Source: an uncultured SAR86 cluster bacterium
GTDB taxonomy: Bacteria > Pseudomonadota > Gammaproteobacteria > Magnimaribacterales > D2472
DNA: 64,000 nt
Assembly (NCBI GenBank): GCA_902557705.1
Contig: CACEBI010000002.1
Location: 1-64,000 of the forward strand
Direction of reading: 5' to 3'
Shown here: positions 27,873 to 35,649 of the stretch, in pieces
How positions within the stretch are numbered: the stretch's first letter is position 1
How the letters are laid out: the number at the start of each line of letters is the position of its first letter
The notes under the pieces: model-generated
The model's database searches: none
What the model was told of the DNA's origin: nothing
The model's input: the letters and a program-made list of their open reading frames with translations, nothing else
Made by a program: the position numbers and the translations under genes

Positions 27873-28582
27873 AGCCACGCTTTATTTCAGATTTACATTT
27901 AAGCGACAAGCATCCCGAACTTACTCAAGCCTTTTTTAAATTCTTAGAAGAATCAAAAGAGGCTTGTACTCATCTTTTTATCTTAGGAGATCTATTTGAG
28001 ACCTGGGTAGGAGACGATGATGATTTACCCATTCATATTGAAATCAAACAAGCTTTAAAAGCTTTTACTACCAATGGCCCTGAAACTTTTTTTATGCATG
28101 GCAATAGAGATTTTTTAGTTGGTGAGGCCTTTGCAAAAGAAACTGGTATCACCATATTGCCAGATCCTTACACTCTTGAAATCAATAACCAAAAAGTCAT
28201 TCTTAGTCATGGCGACTTCTTGTGTACTGATGATAAAGATTATATTGATTTTAGAAATCAAGTCAGAAATCAAGACTGGCAAAATAATTTTTTAGAGAAA
28301 CCTTTAAACGAACGTAAACAAATTGCTGCAAATCTAAGAGCAGATAGTAAAGAAGCTACCTCAAAAAAATCCAACGAAATAACCGATGTTAACAATCAAT
28401 CGGTTGAGGATTTTATCAACGAACATCAGCCTGATATTTTTATTCACGGTCATACCCATAGACCGAATATTCATGATGTTGGATCTTCTAAAAGAATTGT
28501 TCTTGGAGACTGGGGAGAATACGGTTGGCTTCTTGCCATCAATGAACAAGAATTTAATTTAGAAAAATTTTCTATTGCCTAG
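27869..28582 (+). CDS. lpxH: UDP-2,3-diacylglucosamine hydrolase
   Basis: Calcineurin-like phosphoesterase of 237 residues in lipid A synthesis; it makes lipid X from UDP-diacylglucosamine at the inner membrane surface. All five metal motifs are present in order: SDLHL (8-12), [12 protein letters not shown] (about 39-50), HGNRDFLVG (about 79-87), [10 protein letters not shown] (about 113-122) and HGHTHRP (about 193-199). The ATG overlaps the ppi stop, and the ppi-lpxH pairing is conserved in gammaproteobacteria. Its 3' end overlaps a convergent gene by 11 bp. It shows that the cell makes lipid A. Confidence 0.95.
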   Translation: MKPRFISDLHLSDKHPELTQAFFKFLEESKEACTHLFILGDLFETWVGDDDDLPIHIEIKQALKAFTTNGPETFFMHGNRDFLVGEAFAKETGITILPDPYTLEINNQKVILSHGDFLCTDDKDYIDFRNQVRNQDWQNNFLEKPLNERKQIAANLRADSKEATSKKSNEITDVNNQSVEDFINEHQPDIFIHGHTHRPNIHDVGSSKRIVLGDWGEYGWLLAINEQEFNLEKFSIA

Positions 28583-29198
28583 TTACAGGCCTTAATAACA
28601 AACCAATTATTAACAGAATAAAACCAAGCAATAATCTTGGATCTCCTAAGTAAAACTGGTTCTCTACAGGAAATGCTATTGTTTTCTCTAATGCTGCAAT
28701 CTTGTATTTATGTTTACTGTACATATCTGGATGGGTCACTATTTCTAAGAAAGATCGTCTGCTTTTATACCTAAATAACGCAGCTGTCTCCCAAACCTCT
28801 GCATTTTCTATACCGACTAAATCCATAGAGCCATTAATGGCACCACCGAAATATGCTGGATGAGATGCTCTTTTGACAAGCTCGCCATACATGTGTTCCA
28901 TATATTCATTCATAAGCACATCTGATGATTCTTCAGCCACAGTTCCGTCTGGAAAAATAGGATTTTCAGACATATCAATCACATTAACCATCATAAATTG
29001 CTTGCCTGAATCTTCTTCCATAAATTTTTGAAGTAACTCTTTTGTTCGAGGCTCTATAACACGACCGTCTTTTAATGCATTGCTTTCAAATTTATCTGAA
29101 AAATATTGAATTTCTTCATCACTTAACTTGCCACCAAAATCCGTATACCAAGCAAAAAATAAGCCATAAATAATTATTAAAGAAATCCAGACTCTCAT
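28572..29198 (-). CDS. Hypothetical protein with N- and C-terminal membrane segments
   Basis: Protein of 208 residues that I do not recognise. A hydrophobic N-terminus (about 3-18) and a C-terminal segment (LLLGFILLIIGLLLRP, about 188-203) flank a soluble domain. The middle (FMMVNVIDMSENP, YGELVKRASHPAYFGGA, TAALFRYKSRRSFLEIV) resembles dimeric alpha/beta-barrel proteins of the DUF1330/EthD type, a resemblance rather than a firm hit. It overlaps the preceding gene by 4 bp, so the pair is co-translated. Probably periplasmic or membrane bound. Confidence 0.65.
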   Translation of the reverse strand: MRVWISLIIIYGLFFAWYTDFGGKLSDEEIQYFSDKFESNALKDGRVIEPRTKELLQKFMEEDSGKQFMMVNVIDMSENPIFPDGTVAEESSDVLMNEYMEHMYGELVKRASHPAYFGGAINGSMDLVGIENAEVWETAALFRYKSRRSFLEIVTHPDMYSKHKYKIAALEKTIAFPVENQFYLGDPRLLLGFILLIIGLLLRPVTRQ

Positions 29199-29680
29199 TG
29201 TTGTCCTGTTCTCTTGTTAGCTATTGAAATTAAAAATATGACTACTGTTATTACAAACGGAAGCAGAGCTAAATCAACTCCTGGAGTAATATCTTTCGTA
29301 TATTGGCCGATAGAGGTTATATCTTCTCTGATAAAAGGATAAATAAATAATCTTTGACCCCAGTCTAAAACCCAAAATAAGCTCATAAGAGGTATTAAAG
29401 ATTTATATCTAAAAATTACTACCCAACAAACAAGACAAAACATAAGTTGAGCGTTACCCCATAATGAAAAAAATCTATAAATAATTGGCATGGGATCTGG
29501 ATCACCGGTTAAAACAACAAAGTTTGCAATTTCATGAAATCCATAAGACTCAAACAACATATGTATTATCGAGCGCCAGGTCATTAAGACCGTAAATAAA
29601 ACAAAGCCCCATATAGCAATCTTTGGACTATCAAGCTCATTGGTAACCGTCTTAGGTAAGATCTTAGAAAAATTAAACAT
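29195..29680 (-). CDS. Hypothetical inner-membrane protein
   Basis: Small polytopic membrane protein of 161 residues with about four hydrophobic segments (24-45, 70-90, 92-106 and 137-153). Notable motifs are FESYGFHEIANF and DWGQRLFIYPFIRED. I do not recognise the family. First gene of a two-gene unit with the 208-residue membrane-linked protein. The two probably act together, one as a membrane scaffold and the other with the soluble domain; function unknown. Confidence 0.65.
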   Translation of the reverse strand: MFNFSKILPKTVTNELDSPKIAIWGFVLFTVLMTWRSIIHMLFESYGFHEIANFVVLTGDPDPMPIIYRFFSLWGNAQLMFCLVCWVVIFRYKSLIPLMSLFWVLDWGQRLFIYPFIREDITSIGQYTKDITPGVDLALLPFVITVVIFLISIANKRTGQQ

Positions 29681-29767
29681 AGCTTTATTCTACATAAATC
29701 ATAGATATAGAGTGTAGATAATTTTGCACACTAACTGATAAAGAAGATATTGTTCTCTTTCAATTTA

Positions 29768-29787
29768 TACTGTATATTTATACAGTA
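29768..29787 (+). promoter_or_regulatory. LexA box (SOS operator) for umuDC
   Basis: The palindrome TACTGTATATTTATACAGTA matches the LexA consensus at 19 of 20 positions, including the invariant CTG-N10-CAG (29770-29785). It ends 13 nt before the UmuD ATG at 29801, so LexA bound here would block umuDC transcription until DNA damage. Confidence 0.95.
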
Positions 29788-29800
29788 TTTAAAAATCCTT

Positions 29801-30229
29801 ATGAAAGTTAACTATATCGGAAAAATTTCTGAAGAAAATCTGCCGGCAATATTTGTGCCCTATTTTCTTGAGTCGGTGCATGCAGGGTTCCCCAGCCCTG
29901 CAAGCGACTATATTGAAAGTCCGATAGATCTTAATAAACATCTGATAAAAAACGGAGCAGCTACTTTTTTAGTAAGAGCTCAAGGACAATCCATGCTTGG
30001 TTCTGGAATAACCGACCAAGCGGTATTAGTTGTTGATCGAAGCATCAAACCAAAACATAACAGTATTGTGGTTGCTTCTATTGATGGAGAGTTTGTCTGC
30101 AAACGATTAAAACTCAAACCCAAAATGTGCTTAATGCCAGATAACCCAGACTACCCTCCTATCTTTATTAATCATGGTCAAGAACTAGAAATAGTAGGAA
30201 CCGTTACAGCAGCTATTAATAAATTCTAA
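29801..30229 (+). CDS. umuD: UmuD, SOS mutagenesis peptidase
   Basis: LexA/UmuD-family S24 peptidase of 142 residues (E. coli 139), the regulatory subunit of DNA polymerase V after RecA-aided self-cleavage. The cleavage region is HAGFPSPASDY, with an Ala-Gly bond where E. coli UmuD has Cys-Gly. The catalytic Ser is in QGQSMLGSG and the Lys in FVCKRLK. A start at 29750 would put the LexA box inside the gene, so 29801 (MKVNYIGKIS) is chosen. The stop overlaps the umuC start (TAATG). Expression should be SOS-induced. Confidence 0.95.
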   Translation: MKVNYIGKISEENLPAIFVPYFLESVHAGFPSPASDYIESPIDLNKHLIKNGAATFLVRAQGQSMLGSGITDQAVLVVDRSIKPKHNSIVVASIDGEFVCKRLKLKPKMCLMPDNPDYPPIFINHGQELEIVGTVTAAINKF

Positions 30230-31491
30230 TGACTTTGGCGTTGGTGGATTGCGAAAGCTTTTATGCTTCGTGCGAAAGAATCTTTCGTCCCGACTTAAAG
30301 CACGTGCCTATAGTTGTTCTTTCCAATAATGATGGTTGTGTTATTGCAAGAAGTAGCGAAGCAAAAAAGATGGGTATTGGTATGGGAGTTCCTTGGTTTA
30401 AAGTCAAAGACTCTTTCCTTTCTCAAGGCGGAAAAGTTTTCTCATCAAACTTTACTTTCTATGGTGACATGTCAACTAGAGTCATGAATATCTTAGAAGG
30501 CTTTGTTCCTGAAGTTGAAGTTTATAGCATTGATGAAGCTTTTTTAGGTTTAGATTCTTTAGAAGAACATTACAACCTATATGATTTTAGTTGTCATATT
30601 AGAAGCTTAATTAAGCAATGGACTGGGGTCCCAGTTCGAATAGGTATAGCACCTACAAAGACGCTTACCAAAATAGCTTTGAATGAAGCAAAAAGAATAA
30701 ACATACCAACTAAAGTTCATCAAATATCTACAATAAAAGAAATTCGAGAAGCCCTTAAGAATACCCCAGTTCGAGACGTATGGGGTGTTGGCAGAAGACT
30801 TGGTGAACATCTAAATCAAGCAAAAATCACCAACGCTCTACAACTCGCAGATGTTGATCCTTGCTATATCAAAAGAAAATTCAGTGTAGTGCTAGAGAGA
30901 ACTGTAAGAGAACTTAGAGGTCAAAGATGTTTAAATATAGAAAATAGTGCTACAGCCAAAAAACAAATTGTTGTTAGTAGAAGTTTTGGTACTAGGGTCA
31001 CAGACTTAAAAACTCTAAGGCCTATCGTCAGCAACTTTGCAGTTAGAGCTACTGAGAAACTTAGGAGTGAAAAACAAAAATGCTCTCAAGTTTCAGTTTT
31101 TGTTAGAACTAGTCCGTTTAGTGATCATAAACCTAAGCATACTGGTTATAAAACTATAGAGTTTTCTACTCCTACCAACGACACCCGAGATATTTTAATA
31201 GCAGCAAAAAAAGCTCTTTTACCAATCTTTAAACCAGGATATGACTATGCAAAAGCGGGAATTCTTTTAAGTAGATTTTCTAATGAAGAAACAAAACAAT
31301 ATTCTCTATTTAAAGACCCTAATGAACTCAAAGAAAACTCAAAATTTATGAAATATATAGATCAATTAAATGTATATGAGACACAAATCTATTTTGCTTC
31401 ACAAAATACAAAAAAATGGTCACCCATGAAACAAAATATGACTTCACCTAGATATACAACCTGTTGGTATGAGTTACCAATTGCAAATTAA
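30229..31491 (+). CDS. umuC: UmuC, DNA polymerase V catalytic subunit
   Basis: Y-family translesion polymerase of 420 residues (E. coli 422). The palm residues are seen in LALVDCESFYASCERIFRP (4-22) and VYSIDEAFLGLD (the SIDE catalytic motif, about 98-109). The VWGVGRRLGEHL helix-hairpin-helix (about 184-195) and the little-finger domain with SRSFGTRVTDL follow, then the C-terminal DUF4113-like tail SPRYTTCWYELP. Translated in a coupled fashion with umuD under the LexA box. It ends 10 bp before the convergent small gene at 31502. Confidence 0.97.
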   Translation: MTLALVDCESFYASCERIFRPDLKHVPIVVLSNNDGCVIARSSEAKKMGIGMGVPWFKVKDSFLSQGGKVFSSNFTFYGDMSTRVMNILEGFVPEVEVYSIDEAFLGLDSLEEHYNLYDFSCHIRSLIKQWTGVPVRIGIAPTKTLTKIALNEAKRINIPTKVHQISTIKEIREALKNTPVRDVWGVGRRLGEHLNQAKITNALQLADVDPCYIKRKFSVVLERTVRELRGQRCLNIENSATAKKQIVVSRSFGTRVTDLKTLRPIVSNFAVRATEKLRSEKQKCSQVSVFVRTSPFSDHKPKHTGYKTIEFSTPTNDTRDILIAAKKALLPIFKPGYDYAKAGILLSRFSNEETKQYSLFKDPNELKENSKFMKYIDQLNVYETQIYFASQNTKKWSPMKQNMTSPRYTTCWYELPIAN

Positions 31492-31501
31492 ATAATTAAT
31501 T

Positions 31502-31837
31502 TTATGAAGTTATAAAATAAATCTCGGAATATGAAGATAAATGCTCATAACCAGAAATTCCAATTGTAAATATAAGAAATAGAGTTATAAGCACAATCAT
31601 TATTGAGTATATGTATTCAATATTATTAAAAAGAAATGAGGATAAAGCAGATCCTATTAAGATCGGAGAAAAAGCATCATACGATGAAAATTTCCAATCC
31701 AATGAATCAATATTTGAAATTTTACAGTTTGTATTCGGACTTGAAAAGGATATGATAGAGCCAGAGGCGGTATACATGGACAGTGCAGTAAATGATGATG
31801 ACATACCTAATACAAATTTTCTTCTAGATTTATCCAT
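31502..31837 (-). CDS. Small hydrophobic protein with Tat-like N-terminus
   Basis: Protein of 111 residues using the ATG at 31837. The N-terminus MDKSRRKFVLGMSSSFTAL looks like a twin-arginine signal (SRRKF then a hydrophobic run), and a strong transmembrane segment lies near 78-97 (YIYSIMIVLITLFLIFTIGI). An upstream start at 31912 would overlap the peptidase gene by 56 bp and is less likely. It lies 19 bp after the M48 gene, at the end of the Hsp70 operon, and probably belongs to it. I do not recognise the family. An opposite-strand frame (31611-31850) competes; the signal-like and membrane features favour this one. Confidence 0.5.
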   Translation of the reverse strand: MDKSRRKFVLGMSSSFTALSMYTASGSIISFSSPNTNCKISNIDSLDWKFSSYDAFSPILIGSALSSFLFNNIEYIYSIMIVLITLFLIFTIGISGYEHLSSYSEIYFITS

Positions 31838-31856
31838 AGATAAATTATAACAACTT

Positions 31857-32945
31857 TTAAATATCTCTAATGATGTTATTGAAAAACCCTTTAGAGTTTG
31901 TTTCATTTTCAATAGAGATAAAAATCATATTAATTTCTTTTTTTGCTTGATGGGGAGCAACTTTCCTAAAATCATGGGCAGATGATATAAGCTTTTCATA
32001 TACATCATTAACAACATTTTCAGAAGAACGATTTTTTATCATCTTTATCAGTTTATCTTTTTTTTGCTTTCCAAATTTTTTACTTATTGATAATTGATTT
32101 TCTTTAGTAAGCAAGCCTTCTTTTATATAAGCATATACATACCCCCAAAACAAAAGATTTTCTTTGGATTGATTGATATCGTCCCTTATTTCAGTATCAA
32201 TATACTTGTTTAGATCTTTCTGAATTAACGCATCTACATCTTTGATATTTGTGCCTCCAGCTCCTCCAACAAAATTGAGATATGGTTCACTTAATGAGAA
32301 CCTTAAAAGAGCTTTAACTCTTAAAATAAAAGATGGATGGGAAGAAAATTGATCTAAGTCACTATAGGATGATTTTATATTCTCTAATTGGCTTAAAAAA
32401 CTTCTCATATCAAAAGTAAGATATTTTTCATTTAGGCCTGATAAAGACTTAACGATGGCCCTTATAGAAACATCTAAATTTTTACATGCAAGCAACCCAA
32501 TTCTATCGACTGATATTTCTTGAGCTCTTTTTTTTATAAAAGTTTCTTTGGAGTCTTCATGCATGATTTCTTCTATGTTGTGATGAAGCAAAAAATGACC
32601 CAATTCATGACCAATAATGAAATTAATTTCATCATTACTTAATAAATTAATTACAGCAGAGGTTAAGGTAATAATGCATTTATCTTTACTATCGCTTATA
32701 CATCCTGCTTGTATTTCTGAAGAAGAAGTTATGTATGCATTTACGTAGTCTTGCTGCAAGTTGAGATTTTTACATACCTGATCTACTGAATTTTGAAGAG
32801 CTGGGGTAATTTCTTTTGATATTTTTATTGAATTTAATGCAAGCTGATTTTCATACTTTATTAAAAATTGTGAATTTGGTTTTCTTAGTCTTAATTTTAT
32901 ATCGTCTACGTACCTGATAGAATCAGCTATCTTAAATCCATTCAT
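31857..32945 (-). CDS. M48-family zinc metallopeptidase of the Hsp70 operon
   Basis: Peptidase of 362 residues. The zinc motif HELGHFLLHH (HExxH, about residues 113-122), the downstream glutamate in EISVDRIGLLAC and a later SHPSFILRVKALLRF segment match the M48 (HtpX/Ste24-like) core. No clear signal peptide or membrane helix is seen, unlike HtpX, so it may be cytoplasmic or recruited to the membrane by partners. The chosen ATG at 32945 lies 1 bp after the TerB gene; a start at 32975 would overlap that gene. The C-terminal 100 residues are helical and charged. In context it may degrade clients handled by the adjacent chaperone. Confidence 0.8.
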   Translation of the reverse strand: MNGFKIADSIRYVDDIKLRLRKPNSQFLIKYENQLALNSIKISKEITPALQNSVDQVCKNLNLQQDYVNAYITSSSEIQAGCISDSKDKCIITLTSAVINLLSNDEINFIIGHELGHFLLHHNIEEIMHEDSKETFIKKRAQEISVDRIGLLACKNLDVSIRAIVKSLSGLNEKYLTFDMRSFLSQLENIKSSYSDLDQFSSHPSFILRVKALLRFSLSEPYLNFVGGAGGTNIKDVDALIQKDLNKYIDTEIRDDINQSKENLLFWGYVYAYIKEGLLTKENQLSISKKFGKQKKDKLIKMIKNRSSENVVNDVYEKLISSAHDFRKVAPHQAKKEINMIFISIENETNSKGFFNNIIRDI

Positions 32946-32946
32946 T

Positions 32947-34146
32947 TTAAGAATATTTTTTTCTAGCTTCTGCAATCAAATCAAGCATTTTTTGAGCATT
33001 GTCTCTTTCAATACCTTCGGGAAGGGAATTTAATCTTCCATTCCATTTTCCATATAAATTAATAATATGTTTCTTTATCTTAGCTTTATCCCAATTAGGA
33101 TCTATGCCAAGCTTTTCTTCTAGACCCTCGGCTGAGGATGTTGACGGATCAAGTTTAATCAATCTTTGATCTTTCATTTTTGTTATTTCGTTATAATCAA
33201 TACCAATCAGTTTAGAAATTTTCTCTATATATTTTAATTCTTCTTTATCAGCCTCTCCATCAGCGGCCATTACATCAAGACATAGTTCGATTAAATCGTA
33301 TTTATCAGCTTTTGAACCAACATCTTTGATATTGATACAAACCTTTGTTACATCAATATTTTTATTTTTTGCATCCGTAAATGAACTTTGAAGCTCATTA
33401 TTTAATATTTCTTTAACTTTATCTTTTTGGTTTTCAGATGTTGAATCAACAATTCCTTTGATCCATGCTTTAATTTGATTGCCTTCGCTTTTATCAAGAG
33501 TTCCATCAGCTAATGCTATCGCAACAGCCATTCTGATAGATGCTTTCTGCACTTCTAACCTTTCCTTATCAAGCTCTAAATATCCAGAATTTATTAGATC
33601 TAACTCAAAAATATGCGAACCCATAGTACCAAAAGTTTGTTCATATTGTTTTAGCTCTTCGAACAGAACACCTCCCCTGTATACTCGTGCATTATTAGAT
33701 GGCCAAAAAGTACACTTCAGATGTAATTTTCGTTTTCCTTTATATGGTCCAATTAATGAGTCTGGAATTAACGCAGATATTCTGACCCAATCTGGCCAAT
33801 ACTTTCCTGGCATATCTGAGCCAAGTGAGACAATATGCTCGAACCCTCTTCCATCAACTTCTGAAGTATTTTCAAATGTTGATTGCACTGTAAGCCCTGA
33901 ATCAGCATCATATAACTTAAAACAAATAGAGGTATCCTCATACCTTGTTATATTTGGATTCCCTTTAATATAGACCCCATACATAGGTACATCAATCAAA
34001 GTTTCAGCTTTTTCATCTGAAGAAAGCTCTTCAATTTTTAAACTAAGTGGATTGCCCCAAGCTGATCCAGAGCTCGATGATCCTGTTATCAGGCCCCAAA
34101 AAAATGATCCAATAAAATATAAAATTAAGATGCCAAAAAATTCCAC
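32947..34146 (-). CDS. Membrane-anchored TerB-domain protein with degenerate J-like tail
   Basis: Protein of 399 residues. One transmembrane helix (3-21) is followed by a Gly/Ser linker and a beta-rich domain (about 34-185) that I do not recognise. A TerB-like helical domain (about 203-320) has two Asp-rich repeats, ALADGTLDKSE and MAADGEADKEE. The last 58 residues (342-399) resemble a J-domain (LGIDPNWDKAKIKKHI .. LYGKWN), but the HPD tripeptide is replaced by Asn-Gly-Arg. The order anchor-TerB-J is that of DjlA. Directly adjacent to the Hsp70 gene with no base between, which suggests it is the Hsp70 partner. Confidence 0.75.
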   Translation of the reverse strand: MEFFGILILYFIGSFFWGLITGSSSSGSAWGNPLSLKIEELSSDEKAETLIDVPMYGVYIKGNPNITRYEDTSICFKLYDADSGLTVQSTFENTSEVDGRGFEHIVSLGSDMPGKYWPDWVRISALIPDSLIGPYKGKRKLHLKCTFWPSNNARVYRGGVLFEELKQYEQTFGTMGSHIFELDLINSGYLELDKERLEVQKASIRMAVAIALADGTLDKSEGNQIKAWIKGIVDSTSENQKDKVKEILNNELQSSFTDAKNKNIDVTKVCINIKDVGSKADKYDLIELCLDVMAADGEADKEELKYIEKISKLIGIDYNEITKMKDQRLIKLDPSTSSAEGLEEKLGIDPNWDKAKIKKHIINLYGKWNGRLNSLPEGIERDNAQKMLDLIAEARKKYS

Positions 34147-35649
34147 TTATTCCACCTTAAATTCATCAATATCTATTTCTTCATCATCCGATCGATTAGG
34201 ATTAATTGTTAAATCAATATCTGTTAAATTGCCTGATTGAACATCTAAAAATGATGCTTTCATTATTCCATCTTCTGTATATGAAAATGTCACTTTAATT
34301 TCTTGTCCAGCTGGCCTCCCACCAGGTACATTTAAATTACCATCCCATACCATTTTTACAAACTGTGGGTCTGATTCTTCTGATTGAGATTGAGTAACTC
34401 GACACTGAACAGCTGTTTGGTTATCTGCTATTGTGTAATAGGATTCTGTTACTGAGCATGGTACCTTCTCATCTTTTGGTATGATTACTGTATTTTGGAG
34501 CTCCGAGCTACCTAGTTCATTTGAGATCATAACTAATGTTCCAAAGTATGCTGGTGCCACCTCACTCATTGAAACTTTTGCCATAGCTTGCTTTTGCAGA
34601 GGGTTTAGCTTACTTGAATCTGATTTATATGCAGCATATATTGCAGCACCAAGAGCTACTGACTCATCTGGATTACCAAATATACGTGGCTCTTTGCCGA
34701 ATATTTTCTTTATGCTTTCTGAAACTATTGGCATTCTAGTAGATCCTCCAACAAGAATGATGTCGGTTATTGAAGAGGCTTCTAAATCTATCCTAGATAA
34801 TGCAGTTTCAACCGCTAGTTCAGCCTGTAGTATTAAATTTGAAGAGGCATTCTCAAATTCTTCTCTTGAAATAGAAATGACTTCACCAGAAATTCTTGCA
34901 TTAGCTTTATCTCTTATAGACAATCTTCTTTTTAGATCTTCAGCATCATTTGACGTGAACTCATTAGGGTCAAGCTCTTTTCCAAAAGATTCCTTATATT
35001 TACCTGAAACCAGCTTGAGTATTTCTTGATCAAAATCTTTACCGCCTAATTTTGCTACCCCTTCTGATGTAAGAATTTCTATATCTTGTCCTGATATTTT
35101 TGCAATAGTGCAATCAAATGTACCACCACCAAGGTCATAAACAACAAATGTACCGCTTAACTCTCTTCCAGATTGAAATGCATATGCTAAGGCAGCTGCG
35201 GTTGGTTCATTAATAACAAAATTAACATTGAGTCCTGCCATTTCAGCAGCGCGCTGTGTTGCCTCTCTTGCTTCATTAGAAAAGTTTGCAGGAACTGTTA
35301 CAACGGCATAATCTATAGCGCCATATGCTTTTTCAGTATCTTCTTTAAGTTTTTTTAATATCAAAGCGCTGATTGATGTTGGCGTATGAGTTTCACCAAA
35401 ATACTCATATTTGGTATCTGCTTTACCCATAGACCTTTTTACTTCTTGTGCTATATTTTCATCATTAGCTCCTATTTGAGCTTTCGCTTCATCTCCGACT
35501 ATGTAGCTCTTGGCAGAAGTAAACTCGACAACTGATGGAGTAATATTCTTGCCTTCTATGTTATCAACAATTTCTGGTCTTCCAGTATCATCCAATTTTG
35601 CAATCGCACTAAATGTTGTACCCAAATCAATTCCAACGATATTACTCAT
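34147..35649 (-). CDS. Hsp70-family chaperone lacking the C-terminal lid
   Basis: A DnaK-like protein of 500 residues (DnaK about 638). The ATPase domain is complete: GIDLGTT (6-12), NEPTAAALAY (148-157), YDLGGGTFDC (171-180) and VGGSTRMPIV (about 323-332). A short beta-type substrate region follows (about 395-480, with GRPAGQEIKVTFSYTEDG), but the helical lid is missing; the end is acidic (DDEEIDIDEF). The start overlaps the GrpE-like gene by 8 bp, and the stop touches the TerB gene. It is a specialised Hsp70, not the housekeeping DnaK, and is predicted to be held at the membrane by its partners. Confidence 0.9.
   Translation of the reverse strand: MSNIVGIDLGTTFSAIAKLDDTGRPEIVDNIEGKNITPSVVEFTSAKSYIVGDEAKAQIGANDENIAQEVKRSMGKADTKYEYFGETHTPTSISALILKKLKEDTEKAYGAIDYAVVTVPANFSNEAREATQRAAEMAGLNVNFVINEPTAAALAYAFQSGRELSGTFVVYDLGGGTFDCTIAKISGQDIEILTSEGVAKLGGKDFDQEILKLVSGKYKESFGKELDPNEFTSNDAEDLKRRLSIRDKANARISGEVISISREEFENASSNLILQAELAVETALSRIDLEASSITDIILVGGSTRMPIVSESIKKIFGKEPRIFGNPDESVALGAAIYAAYKSDSSKLNPLQKQAMAKVSMSEVAPAYFGTLVMISNELGSSELQNTVIIPKDEKVPCSVTESYYTIADNQTAVQCRVTQSQSEESDPQFVKMVWDGNLNVPGGRPAGQEIKVTFSYTEDGIMKASFLDVQSGNLTDIDLTINPNRSDDEEIDIDEFKVE

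Noticed and set aside
29750-29800. Longer UmuD start at 29750 (ATG)
   Set aside because: It would place the LexA box within the coding region, and the extra residues have no UmuD counterpart.
31611-31850. Plus-strand frame of 79 codons
   Set aside because: Antisense to the small hydrophobic gene, with no ribosome site; the minus-strand frame has a Tat-like leader and a membrane helix.
34481-35029. Plus-strand frame of 182 codons
   Set aside because: Antisense to the Hsp70 gene, which has clear conserved motifs in that stretch.
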